Source of the DNA: Endomychus coccineus
Taxonomy: Eukaryota; Arthropoda; Insecta; Coleoptera; Endomychidae
Length of the DNA stretch: 64,000 nucleotides
Assembly (NCBI GenBank): GCA_958510875.1
Contig: OY294067.1
Span: 197,653,401 to 197,717,400 of the forward strand
Direction of reading: 5' to 3'
In this document: positions 54,565-64,000 of the stretch, in pieces
Numbering within the stretch: position 1 is the stretch's first letter
How the letters are laid out: every line of letters begins with the position of its first letter
Program-made: the position numbers and the translations under genes
Notes under the pieces: generated by a model
What the model was told of the DNA's origin: nothing
The model's database searches: none
Seen by the model: only the letters and a program-made list of their open reading frames with translations

Positions 54565-55849
54565 TCCGGCAGCGACATCTTGAACAAAACAGATTCGGCG
54601 AATTCCGACAGTTGCTTCTACTGTGTCCCGTTTCCCCACATCTCCAACATGATATGTTGACTGTGCGGTGGTTGTCTTCGGCTTGATAGGGCTTTGTGTC
54701 TTGAAATGACCCCACAGACCACAATCCCAGCAAGTCAGCTCAGGGAAGTTCGGCATCCTGGACTTGCCTGGCGATTTCGTATCAGACACAGGTTGCCTAC
54801 CCTGTGGCTCTACATTCCTTATTGGCGGATTCGACATTTGTGCCTTCACTGGCACCGGTAATGCACTTCTTTGCATTAGCCTCCACTCGGCCTGTAAATT
54901 CTGAAATTCTTTGACTTGTAGCATCAACGACGGCACGTAGTTAAAAGTTCCTTGCCGAACAAATTGCCTATATTCTGGCAATGAATTTCTGTGCAACCAG
55001 AACAATTCACGTTCTGCGGTCATTGCACCATGTCTCCTTATCAGTGTCTGCATATCAAAAACATATGCAGCGGCGGGTTCATTTATCTTCTGATGTCTGC
55101 GGCTGATTTGCACTTCCAATTCAATATGATAGTTCGCATTCATAAAAATAGTGTGAATTCTCTCCGGGAGTTCATAAACGTTGTCCAGCGTTGACGGTTA
55201 TTGCGAATCCACAATAGAGCTGCTCCTTCTAATACTTCCGGTAATGATAATAACGATGCATCCTTCAGTGTGTTCAACTGCATTGCTTTTTCATCCAATC
55301 TCTCCAAAATGCAGCCTGGTATGAAGTTCCATTGAATTGTATCTGGTACTGATGCAATCTCGGAGCTGGTTAATTGTAAGCTGGATTTTATTGTACAGGT
55401 GGAACAGGAACGTTGTACCAGAGTATCGGTAGAATGGTAGGCATCAGCAGTTGAAGCTTGCAAAATGGTAGGTGTTTGCATCCATGGCAGTCTCACATTT
55501 GTAGTCGGGGTTCTATAGTCTGGATAACTCGAATTTGGTGCTGAAGAATAACTTGCAGACTGCATCGGTGGTGACGTCATTACCATGATGTTTGTTAAGG
55601 GCATTGTATCTGAAGTGGATGTTGTTTCCCAATACGATGTCTTGATTCAACACCTGCTGGACTAAACGTAGGTGCTGTACTCAAAGCGGCGTCAGTGGTC
55701 ATGGTTTCTGTCAATGATGCCATAGTATTTGCTATCATTTCTAGCATCTCCTGCGGTGGCCGTATTATATCTTTCCTAATACTTCTTATGCACCTCTTGC
55801 GTAAGTCGTCCACGGTTCCAGTATTATCAATACTATAATTCTTCAAAGT

Positions 55850-56204
55850 TTCTCTTAACTCTACCTTTTCGAGTCCATATACTCAGCTGACTTTGAATTC
55901 TCCTTCGGCTGCCTCCGCTTGGCTTTCTTCTCCGGTGGACCATGATTTTGTCATTCCCTCTGATTGTATTAAACAGTCTCCAATATTGGTAGACGTGAGT
56001 TTCGGAGCCTTGGGTATAGCACCACTATATCCAGGCAGCTCCATATTGCTTGAGTCTCACTTGATTCAGGAAAATTTCGGGTTTAAAAAGGGAATTCGAA
56101 GTGAGGGTAAGTAACGGATAGGGGTGCGATGTTGAAAATATATACATGGCCTCTCCTCAATAAAGCAAAATCAATGAAACCACTTCCCTCAATTTGAACA
56201 ACCT
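55850..56204. other. 5' flank of the gypsy gag pseudogene
   Basis: Probably the leader of the minus-strand element (no LTR matching 51000-51548 is found). An open frame at 55893-56114 on the plus strand has no family signature. Confidence 0.3.
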
Positions 56205-56600
56205 GGTTTATACAGACTGCTTCGTGGAGGTGTTGCCACCAGTTCGACTCGTCCGACTCTGTCTGTCACGAGGTGTCATGGCGGCTATCACGTACCATAG
56301 TGCTAAAGGTTATAGAGCTAACCCAGATCAAAACCATAGAGCATCATGGTGGCTGAAAGAGTTGTCATGGCGGTTGTCACGTGGGTCTTCAACGAGGTGT
56401 CATGGCGTCTGTCACGTGAGGTCTTGATCGAGGTGTCATGACGAGTCTTGGCAGTTGGCTTCAATTCGGTGACAGTAACCATTTCAATTCGACGACCATA
56501 GTTCACGAACGATGATGACGTCACCGGCGACATTCGCTGATATTACACAAGGTTTCCATATCTACACAATCATTAAGTGTAAAGTTGTTGACAGGCCAAC

Positions 56601-57772
56601 ATGTTATTATTATTATTTTTCTCATGTTTCCTCGCTGTTCAAGCGAACGAATATTTAGTGAAATACAGTTATATTGAAGAAAATTCGAATGGTTTAAGTG
56701 ATACGGAGGGCGTGATCAAGGTGTTTCAAGAATTCTATCGTTTACCTATAGATGGCACCCCAAATGATGAAACTCTGAAATTAATGAAAACAAAAAGATG
56801 TGGAGTAGGTGATGATCCTTACCAATACAGAATAACTTCAAAATGAGTGAAGCAGAAATTGACATGGCACTTTAGAAATGCCGGCCCTCAATTGGTTCAG
56901 ATGACTACAGAAATTTTTGGAATATGGGGCAGATATTCAGGATTAAATTTTGAATATATAATATATGATACCTGTTACCACTACTTCAAAAACTACCCCA
57001 ACAACTAGTACTTCAACAACTAGTACTTCAACAACTACCTCAACAACTAGTACTCCTGCACCTCCAGATATATTTAATATAAATCGGCTACACATGATGG
57101 AATTTCCAAGTTTACAGCTGGTTAACGGTTGGCCAAAGTCCTATTCACACACGTTGAAAATACCTAATGTTCATATACAGGGTGTGGTGAGCTCATATAC
57201 AGGACACACCCATGTTTTTTACAATAATCGTTACTTTGTTGAAATGAATGAGTGCAACTTCACTCCTAAATATCACGGTTTGATAACAAAGCTCTTTTAT
57301 ACAGCCCTCTCATCGACAACGCCCGTATTTCGGTACATCGATGGAATATTATATTTTTTCCAGTTTATCACTATAACGAATTCCTCCACACCTTGGTGAA
57401 GGTGGAAAAATTTAATCCCAACATTTTCGGTATACAATGCCCACATGTGAGCTTATTCGCCCAGTTGAAAGAAATATTGAAAGAGATTCTATCACGACAA
57501 ACTAACCCAATAGACGCCCTGAAAATGATGATGATGATGATGATGAATATGTGGAAGAAGAAACGATCGTTCCAAAAACGATTAAGAGGGATCGAACGAT
57601 TTTAGGAGAAAACAAACTGACGACAAATCTTTGGATTCTCCCTTCTCCTCAAGGTGACGATCATGGTACTGAGGGAGGAACTAATAACTGGCAAACTGGA
57701 GGAGGAGCACTACCAACATCAACGATTGATTTAAACTGGAGCGACATCACAGAAAGAAGATGGAGTTTATGA
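56601..57772 (+). pseudogene. matrix-metalloproteinase-like gene captured by a Polinton; catalytic domain lost
   Basis: From ATG 56601: signal peptide (LLLLFFSCFLAVQA), propeptide with peptidoglycan-binding-type helices (GVIKVFQEFYRLPIDGTPNDE) and cysteine switch (KRCGVGDDP). A TGA at 56844 replaces the usual Trp at the start of the catalytic domain; reading on gives LTWHFRNAGPQL and IWGRYSGLNFEY. Near 56960 the sequence jumps frame into a Thr/Ser-rich hinge (TTTSKTTPTTSTSTT) and hemopexin-like repeats (GHTHVFYNNRYFVEMNEC, TPVFRYIDGILYFF). No HExxHxxGxxH zinc site exists. An acidic tail follows in further frames to 57772. Confidence 0.75.
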
Positions 57773-58296
57773 AATGTAGTGTTTTAATCTTGGCATCTTA
57801 TCAGTTTTACTACTCAAAATCTGTTTGAGAATGTAAAAGAAACGTATCAATAGAAAATGATTTTGATGAGTTAGTGATGTTTTACTGAATTGAAGATCTT
57901 ATTGGTTACCTGCAAGGTCAATAATTTTCATGTCGAGATTTGAAACAGATAACAGATTTTTTATTTTTTATTTTTGGAATAATAGAAGAAGAACTTACTA
58001 TTTTTACATCAATATATCGACATTATCATCTGCTAATTGATAAGCTTTACTTGTGATTGATGACGCGTTCTATCAATGACTCGATGTTGGTGTCAGTAAT
58101 CAATTGTTCATCTCCCTCTTCTTTTTTGACTATGATAGCCGGATGTCTACATCACCACCCCACCATTTGAGAAATGAAATATCAAATATAATAATAATTA
58201 CATTTATTTCAAAGAATTGAATATTTATTTTGATAGTACATCATTCAGAACTTCATATAATGATATGAAGATTCTTGCAGCTCATCATTTGGTTCT

Positions 58297-59216
58297 TCAC
58301 ACCAAATTCCGAACTGATCCTGTAGTCGGAGAATACTCCATCATACGGTAGTTAATGATGATGCAATGAGCCCGGGTGTTTTTGGGGAAATTCAGGATAC
58401 TTTCCATCTCTAGTTTGACGTCAACTGTTGATGACTTTATAGCATCGTTCTGTTTTGAACAATCAATCACAAAAATTGCTTTATTCTTGAATGCCATATA
58501 ATCTAACATCGGCTCGCTTATTATTTTATTTGAAAATGATCTCTGGAAATCATAGTACATCTGGTATACTTCCACGTATTGCTGGTCGTTGAAATTAAAT
58601 TTAATTGCTTCATATGGCTAACACTCTGGATTCAAGTATAATTTTACATTTAGCTAGTTTATATTATCGAAATATGTACTGTGCTTAAGAGGATTCTTTT
58701 TTCGATCAGTTTGGCAAGCTAGAATCACATATCTGGGACGTTCCAAACTCATTGATGTTTTAACAGCTCAAATGTCACGAGTGCTCTCCTTCATCAACGG
58801 ATTTTCAAGCAGATCCCAACTGCGAAATGGGATCAAAATAGGCTTCCCAGCACTCAAATTCCCCAACATTTGGAATTCAACTTGATCATTTGGAAACACA
58901 TGTCGCACTTCTAATGCTACTGTTTTCACATTCATTTCAGCCGTTTTCGTTCCTGTGCTATTAGTTCAGCAATCGTTATCGGTTTGAGACCTTATCAAGC
59001 GGAGCTTATGTTTTCCACTCAAAACTTTGTTATAGTCAATGGATAGGCCTAGTGAAAAATTCAACGGTATCCATAAATTGATTTTATTATTGTAGACTGA
59101 ACTCATTGCATCCCTATATGCCCATCCAGCAATATCTAGAGGTATAGATTCATGTTCGGCATATGTAAGATAAGCTCTGAGGGTGCTGACAATACTAGGA
59201 TCACGTACTTTGTCTA
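58297..59216 (-). pseudogene. Polinton major capsid protein, truncated copy
   Basis: Collinear with 41875-42760. The last 92 codons are open (YQMYYDFQRSFSNKII, DYMAFKNKAIFVIDCSKQ); upstream there are several stops and shifts. It is cut at 59216 where a pogo-derived snippet begins. Confidence 0.8.
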
Positions 59217-59423
59217 TCTGTTAAGGAGGGGATGTCGAAAAAATTAGCTGCTGTCATGGCGGACCTAAGGTACAGATTGATTCGTGAAGATGTCACCATG
59301 TCATGGCGACCCTTGGGTACGAGCTGCTTGATGGAGATGTCGCCACCACAGGCCGCGCACAAAGTTGTCCGAGGTACCTGATACGTTTGCGCAGCTAATT
59401 TTTTCGACATCCCCTTCTTAACA
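59217..59423. repeat. 34-bp inverted repeat around Polinton satellite
   Basis: CTGTTAAGGAGGGGATGTCG... (59217-59250) is inverted with one mismatch at 59390-59423. The right arm belongs to the pogo HTH coding sequence. Between them lie about two diverged Polinton satellite units. Confidence 0.7.
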
Positions 59424-59506
59424 GCTTGTACGGCTTTTTGCATGTTCTCTTCTGAGTAGTCTTGGTAGGGCTTTGCCCCGGGTGTTCTCTGGTAGTTTCT
59501 CACCAT
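59357..59506 (-). pseudogene. pogo/Tigger-type transposase, N-terminal HTH fragment
   Basis: ATG at 59506. The frame MVRNYQRTPGAKPYQDY, SEENMQKAVQAVKKGMSKK, LAAQTYQVPRTTL is the psq-type helix-turn-helix found at the start of pogo/CENP-B-like transposases. Similarity ends abruptly at 59357, where Polinton satellite begins. The DDE domain is absent. Confidence 0.75.
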
Positions 59507-59536
59507 CAGTAAATTACCGATGAACGATGGGGAAAT

Positions 59537-59880
59537 AGAGAGGTGTACCCTGAACGACGGGAGAGAGATTATTATCAATGAAGTACATACAACTGCTTGT
59601 TATAATGCAGGGAAATGTCACTTAGAAGAGGTTTTAATCAATGAATTACCTAATGTGTAAGTTCATTAAGAAAAATATAATCATACATTGTTAAAACTAA
59701 TAATAAATTTCTCCTAGAGAGGTGTACCGTGAACGACGGGAGAGAGATTATTATCAATGAAGTACATACAACTGCTTGTTATTATGCAGGGAAATGTCAC
59801 TTAGAAGAGGTTTTAATCAATGAATCACCTAATGTGTAAGTTCATTAAGAAAAATATGATCATACATTGTTAAAAAAAAA
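59537..59880. repeat. 179-bp tandem duplication
   Basis: GAGAGGTGTACC(C/G)TGAACGACGG starts two almost identical units, offset by 179 bp, ending CATACATTGTTAAAA. Only a handful of differences, so the duplication is recent. Confidence 0.85.
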
Positions 59881-62800
59881 AACTGTTTTTTGTTAATAAA
59901 TCGTAATTTAAATGACATAAAAAGTAAAACAAATTGGAAATGTAAAAAAAAAATTAATATATTCGAGATTCTAAGACCGAAATAAATACGATATTCGTGT
60001 TTATCTCATCGAGCTTCCCCAGATTAAGTTCGAAAAGATTTTTGTATGTTATCCAGAAGCTGAAACATTGAAGATTTTGCAAGCACAAGCCACTTTAAAC
60101 GCGCAAAATCAGTTTTCAGTGCGAGCGCGCAGTACTTCCTCACACTCCGGCAGCCGGAGGTAATTCGTGAAAAGATGTTACGAATTGATTTCCGTTAAAG
60201 ACATTTTTCTAAAATACATGTTTAGGTTTCTGATATTCGATCAAATGCACGAGTACCAGGGTCAAGATCACCCTTTTGTTTAAGATATACAGCTTTTTGA
60301 TGAAGATCTCTATGATATTCATAATCACAATACTGACACTGGTATATTTTCTCTCTTAAGTAGTTTCATATCCTCCAAAATTTCGTGAATCTTTTCCTTG
60401 ACGTACCCCTTTATAACCTCATCACTCTCGGTGTATGGAAAATATTTAATTGATGTAGATCTCGATGATATTCAGAAGTTCCAAGGCGTCTATATTATCC
60501 TGTATGTTTGGTGTCATAAGATCATGCACGATGTACCCCCTCTCTAATCGAAATAAGAATTACGCAATATACATGTAGTTGAAAAAAAAAAAGTAAATAT
60601 TCATAATCTTATGGATCATAGTGAATCACAATTGATATTCAGAAATTGTTGATGATGACAGTCAATCAAAATTATTTTGCCCTGTGTTAATCTCAAAGGA
60701 CGACATCTATGAGACTGTAATAATCTGAAAGGCTGGTATTTGGGAGCAAGTTATTGAACTTATTTATGATGTTATTACCCACAAGCCAGGTAAACCAAAT
60801 TTAGCTCAGATATTACTAGGTTATGTATTTTTATTGTTCCCTCAGGTCAAAGCCCTATGGGATCCTATGAGGCTACGGAGAGTGAAAACCTTATTGTAAC
60901 TATTGCTATGATAGCTACTCTTTTATGCAACTCGAGGGTTGCGGAGATAGAAGAATGCAGGGTACACTGCGAGAAGTGCCCTGTCGTTGGTAGTATGGTT
61001 TAAAATTAGCTGCCACCAGTCCCCTTTTTCAGATGTTTTAGAGAATAGTTCAGGGAACGAAACTAGACTCGAAGGAGTTCCTCTCCAGTAGCACTTGGTA
61101 TAATTAGTTTAGTAGCGGGGCCCTTCCTGGCCGATTTATACACTTCTAGTATGACAGCTTCACGTTGCTAACTATGATCAGAATAACAATCACGACAGGA
61201 TTGTTCTCTTCCACTATAACGCTATCTAAGGGATGGTGTATCAATGAAGAACAATGAGAACAGTATAAGTTGTATATTGGTGAAAAGTTAATTGTATACA
61301 AAATAAAACAATAAAGATTACACGGATGTATATATAAGTATAAATACTAAGTCCCATACATATAAACTTAAAGGGAAAAATATGTCATATAACCAACAAG
61401 AACAAACAATGAATTTAAATTAAACCAAATTTAAGTTTGATATTAGATATCTGAATAGTTTATAAAAAACAATATATAATAAATTGCATAAAACTTTATC
61501 GAGGCCGATCAATCAGTGAATTATCGATTTGCCTGATGTAACGATGCCAGGGAGTTGTTTCTTTGGGGGCTAACCTTAATTCTGAAATGGATCTACCACT
61601 CTGATGGAGTAACTATTGTTATAAAGTGAACCAGAGGGGCCACTGATAGTAAGATTGAGATCCCAGAAGGGTGACTCTCTAAATAAATCCCCTGTTGTTT
61701 TTATCCACAGCTACCTGGTTCGTTATGTATCGGTAGATCGAGTGATTTATACAACAAAATAATCAATATAAGGAAACCCTAGTTTTCCCGATGAACTCAA
61801 ACACTTTCTCTCAAATTCGCCGCTGATGGCTAACTCTCCCTGTCCTTAAAGATCAGGGTCTCAATAGGGGTTTTAAGAACCCTTCAAATACTAAATAAAA
61901 TACCCCTATTACAACTTTTAAATAATGAGCTTTTCCCAAATGATTATATCTTTGACTCTACAATTACGGTAACTCTGATTCCAATTATACCTCTCCTAAG
62001 TAGGTCCCCTAAGTACCCTATAAAATATGAGAAATTCGCAGATGGATCGATACACTTCTAGTAAGTCAAAATACCCTATTAATGCTTACATTTACCGGGG
62101 TGATGACCTCAGAATTTTTAGCTTGAACACAGACTAAACAGCTTTCTCTAAAGACTTACCCTGACTTAGTACTTAATCCTTAATCCACAGGGTAACTTAG
62201 ACACTTGAGCTTACACTTCACGGCTTACACAAAATGTATTACGCGGCGTCTTTTTGTTAATTTTATAAATTACACCACGAAGCTAGTTCTCTCTCGCACC
62301 CAGATCAAAATTATCTAAACGTTAAAGGCAACAAATTCTCCAAAATATCAAATTACTATAGACTTCTATCATCAAGTTACTAATGACGTTCTCCACAATT
62401 TCTTTTATAGGTTATTATAGATTCTAGTTACCAAATAATATTCCCTAAATAGCAAATGATATTAAAGTAAAATGTAAGTTCTCTTGAACTGGTACTTGAA
62501 ATGATTTAAGGTGAATGAAAATAAACTATAAGAATGATACAAATTGATTTGAATGACTTAATTTACTTTGAGTAATAACGAAAGAGTAATATAGTTGCAA
62601 AAATTAGAAATCTTGTAACTTGTAATACAACAAAAACAATCAATTGACTACGTTAAAAAATATTAATTAAAAGAATTAAAGGATCTGACTTTGAGAGAGA
62701 GACTGAGCTATATGTACAATGAACTAGCTTACCCAACAAGGCACGAAAAAAAAGAACTGGAACTTGCAAAAGAGTTTTCATTTTTATAATTTGTCTCCCC

Positions 62801-63366
62801 CCCGAAATTGGCTTCCTGATTCGCTAACATAAAATTCAAACGGACCAATGAAGTTGGTTGTATCCCGTTGCACCTTGCACTAATACACAAATCTGTATTT
62901 AGAGTTGCCTGTATTCCCACATCGAGGGGCAGTGAGTGACCACAAAAAATGATTTCTCCAAACCCTGCTGACTAAGTAATTAACTCCGTCTGCGTAGAAA
63001 GTGCAAGGTCCGCGGAATAGCGCCTCGAAGGCTCTAATTCTTAAAAATCACGTACAACTTGTAAAAGGTATTAGATGGCGTATCTCTGGCGCCAGACAGG
63101 AATTCCATTATTTCAATCTGAATAAAACTCTAATTGTTGAATATAGAATGTATATGTATAGTCTGTTCCTGTCAGAAATTTAGAAATTTTAGATTTGAAA
63201 TGCCCGTAAGGACGGAACTACACTCTACGGAATGATTTGAGTTGTACTCTCATGTGTCAAGTATTCCTGGTTTACTTAGAGTGGCTAAATTTTCGGGAGT
63301 TTTCTCATGCTTACGCTACTTTGATTCAATCGTAAAAAAAAAATAATAATCCCCCGGATTATTACA
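59881..63366. other. AT-rich DNA with no supported gene
   Basis: On the minus strand near 60455-60300 a frame reads KYFPYTESDEVIKGYV, echoing the YFPYTES block of the Polinton ATPase, then breaks; it may be an old remnant. Nothing else was recognised to 63366. The right edge may be an LTR: on the minus strand, AAGGTGAGGGTGA (63379-63367) precedes TGTAATAATCC, like a polypurine tract and LTR start. Confidence 0.35.
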
Positions 63367-64000
63367 TCACCCTCACCTTAAAGAAAGAGCGGGGTTCGGA
63401 AGGAACCAAGCTCCTTTCTACAACCGGTATTATACGTATATTTTGATCCATCTGCCAAGTTCTGACCAGCGTGGGAATCTAGGGGTACTAGACCCACCTT
63501 CACGCTCAATATATGTATGATCATCAGTCCGATTGGACTTCCCAATAACCTAAATCCTATTCAACATAATCACGTGGATTTACCACATGACTACAACAGT
63601 ACAATCCTTAAGAGCTAAACAATGAAAGTCTACTTCTGTTTCCATATTGTCACAACACTTTTTTCGGATTGACTTTTACGCACTAACCCGCACTGTCACT
63701 CGATGGTTTCACATACCAGGACGCTCGTGGAGACTGGACATGGACCTGTCGTACAACGAACCGGCTGCTGATCGTCTTCCCTCGCGTTCTGTCCAGTGGA
63801 GGGTTGGATACATCGCATGGGTGGCGGTGGAATCTGTGGTGGTGGAAACTACAGCTGCTTCTGGTTCCCTTGGGATGACATTGGTTGATGGAGCGGATGG
63901 AACTGCATCCCCTGGACTTCCATGGGCGTGATGTCGGTTGACTAGGAAGGCGGTGAGGGTGTTCCATAGACAGGCGAATAGGTGTAGACCCCATCCGAAT
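63367..64000. other. GC-richer end segment, possibly 3' end of an element outside the window
   Basis: If 63366 is an LTR start on the minus strand, this would be the 3' end of that element's coding region. Minus-strand frames (for example 63683-63994) are Pro/Ser/Arg-rich and unassignable. Nothing firmer can be said. Confidence 0.25.

Larger units (their letters stand above)
53949..55846 (-). pseudogene. gypsy gag with SAP-like N-terminus and zinc knuckle, broken and interrupted
   Basis: N-terminal SAP-like helix block (DNTGTVDDLRKRCIRSI) in 55846-55595; capsid-like segment 55604-55140 (IQWNFIPGCILERLDEKA) and continuation 55143-54735 (IELEVQISRRHQKINEPAAAYV); zinc knuckles CWDCGLWGHF and, in the next frame, CWRCGETGHSRSNC. 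The knuckle region is split by a 236-bp insert (54329-54564) and resumes after it; linker to protease at 54260-53949. Several frameshifts. Confidence 0.75.
56205..59216. mobile_element. Polinton fragment 3 (left-half genes)
   Basis: 56205-56550 has the satellite and CRE-type phrases of the Polinton TIR. Then come a plus-strand MMP-like pseudogene, a short region collinear with 40480-40640 and 41700-41760, and a minus-strand MCP fragment. The order matches the left half of the complete element with the MSV199-like gene deleted and different cargo. The right end stops inside MCP at 59216. Confidence 0.8.

Noticed and set aside
54303..54660. Open frames on both strands through the inverted repeat
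   Set aside because: They arise because the two 85-bp arms are reverse complements; no independent coding signal.
63647..63994. Overlapping plus and minus frames at the window end
   Set aside because: Both are low-complexity translations of one GC-richer stretch; no evidence to choose a strand, so only noted as unassigned.

Overview
The window is an AT-rich stretch of animal nuclear DNA, almost certainly from an insect: it holds an errantivirus with a baculovirus-F-type env, several Ty3/gypsy elements, a Maverick/Polinton of the insect type, tRNA-derived SINEs and a Tc1/mariner-type transposon. I see no convincing host protein-coding gene, rRNA or functional tRNA. Genus or order cannot be read from the sequence. 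Essentially the whole window is nested mobile DNA.

Region by region. 1-8.1 kb: 3' part of an errantivirus (gag C-terminus, pol, env) with intact frames and a 3' LTR whose end is uncertain. 8.5-14.8 kb: a complete Ty3/gypsy element on the minus strand with 480/483-bp LTRs, a 4-bp target duplication, gag, pol and an unusual small membrane-protein ORF upstream of gag. 16.6-30.4 kb: two internally deleted copies (A and B) of another Ty3/gypsy family with very long LTRs (1.7-1.8 kb). Copy B keeps only the integrase end of pol, and its 5' LTR is interrupted by a 1.1-kb piece that also occurs in copy A. 31.2-32.9 kb: SINE-like tRNA units around a TIR transposon with a decayed transposase, then a tandem duplication. 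33.2-35.2 kb: decayed gypsy gag-RT.

35.2-59.2 kb is dominated by Polinton DNA. A 12.9-kb element (38130-50993) is bounded by AGT... terminal inverted repeats and a perfect 6-bp target duplication (CATATA). It carries, mostly on the minus strand, the major capsid protein, a penton-like minor capsid, a small basic/hydrophobic core-like protein, a phospholipase-A2-like protein, a retroviral-type integrase with chromodomain, fibre-like and hypothetical proteins and the packaging ATPase. No DNA polymerase B or protease gene is visible, and integrase, PLA2-like protein and ATPase are broken. Its long TIRs hold 59-60-bp satellite arrays of different length on the two sides. A second Polinton fragment (35.2-37.6 kb) lies on its left in the opposite orientation. 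A third (56.2-59.2 kb) lies on its right and carries a captured matrix-metalloproteinase-like gene that lacks its catalytic centre.

Between the Polintons, 51.0-55.9 kb holds a minus-strand gypsy pseudogene. Its gag zinc-knuckle region is interrupted by a 236-bp insert made mainly of two perfect 85-bp inverted arms with a hammerhead-like core of the kind known from Penelope-like elements, flanked by a 12-bp direct repeat. 59.2-64 kb has a pogo-type HTH fragment with a small snapback inversion, a 179-bp tandem duplication and otherwise unassigned AT-rich DNA.

Functionally the genes do not cooperate with each other across elements. They are independent reverse-transcribing or self-replicating parasites in different states of decay, the freshest being the errantivirus and the 8.5-14.8 kb gypsy element.
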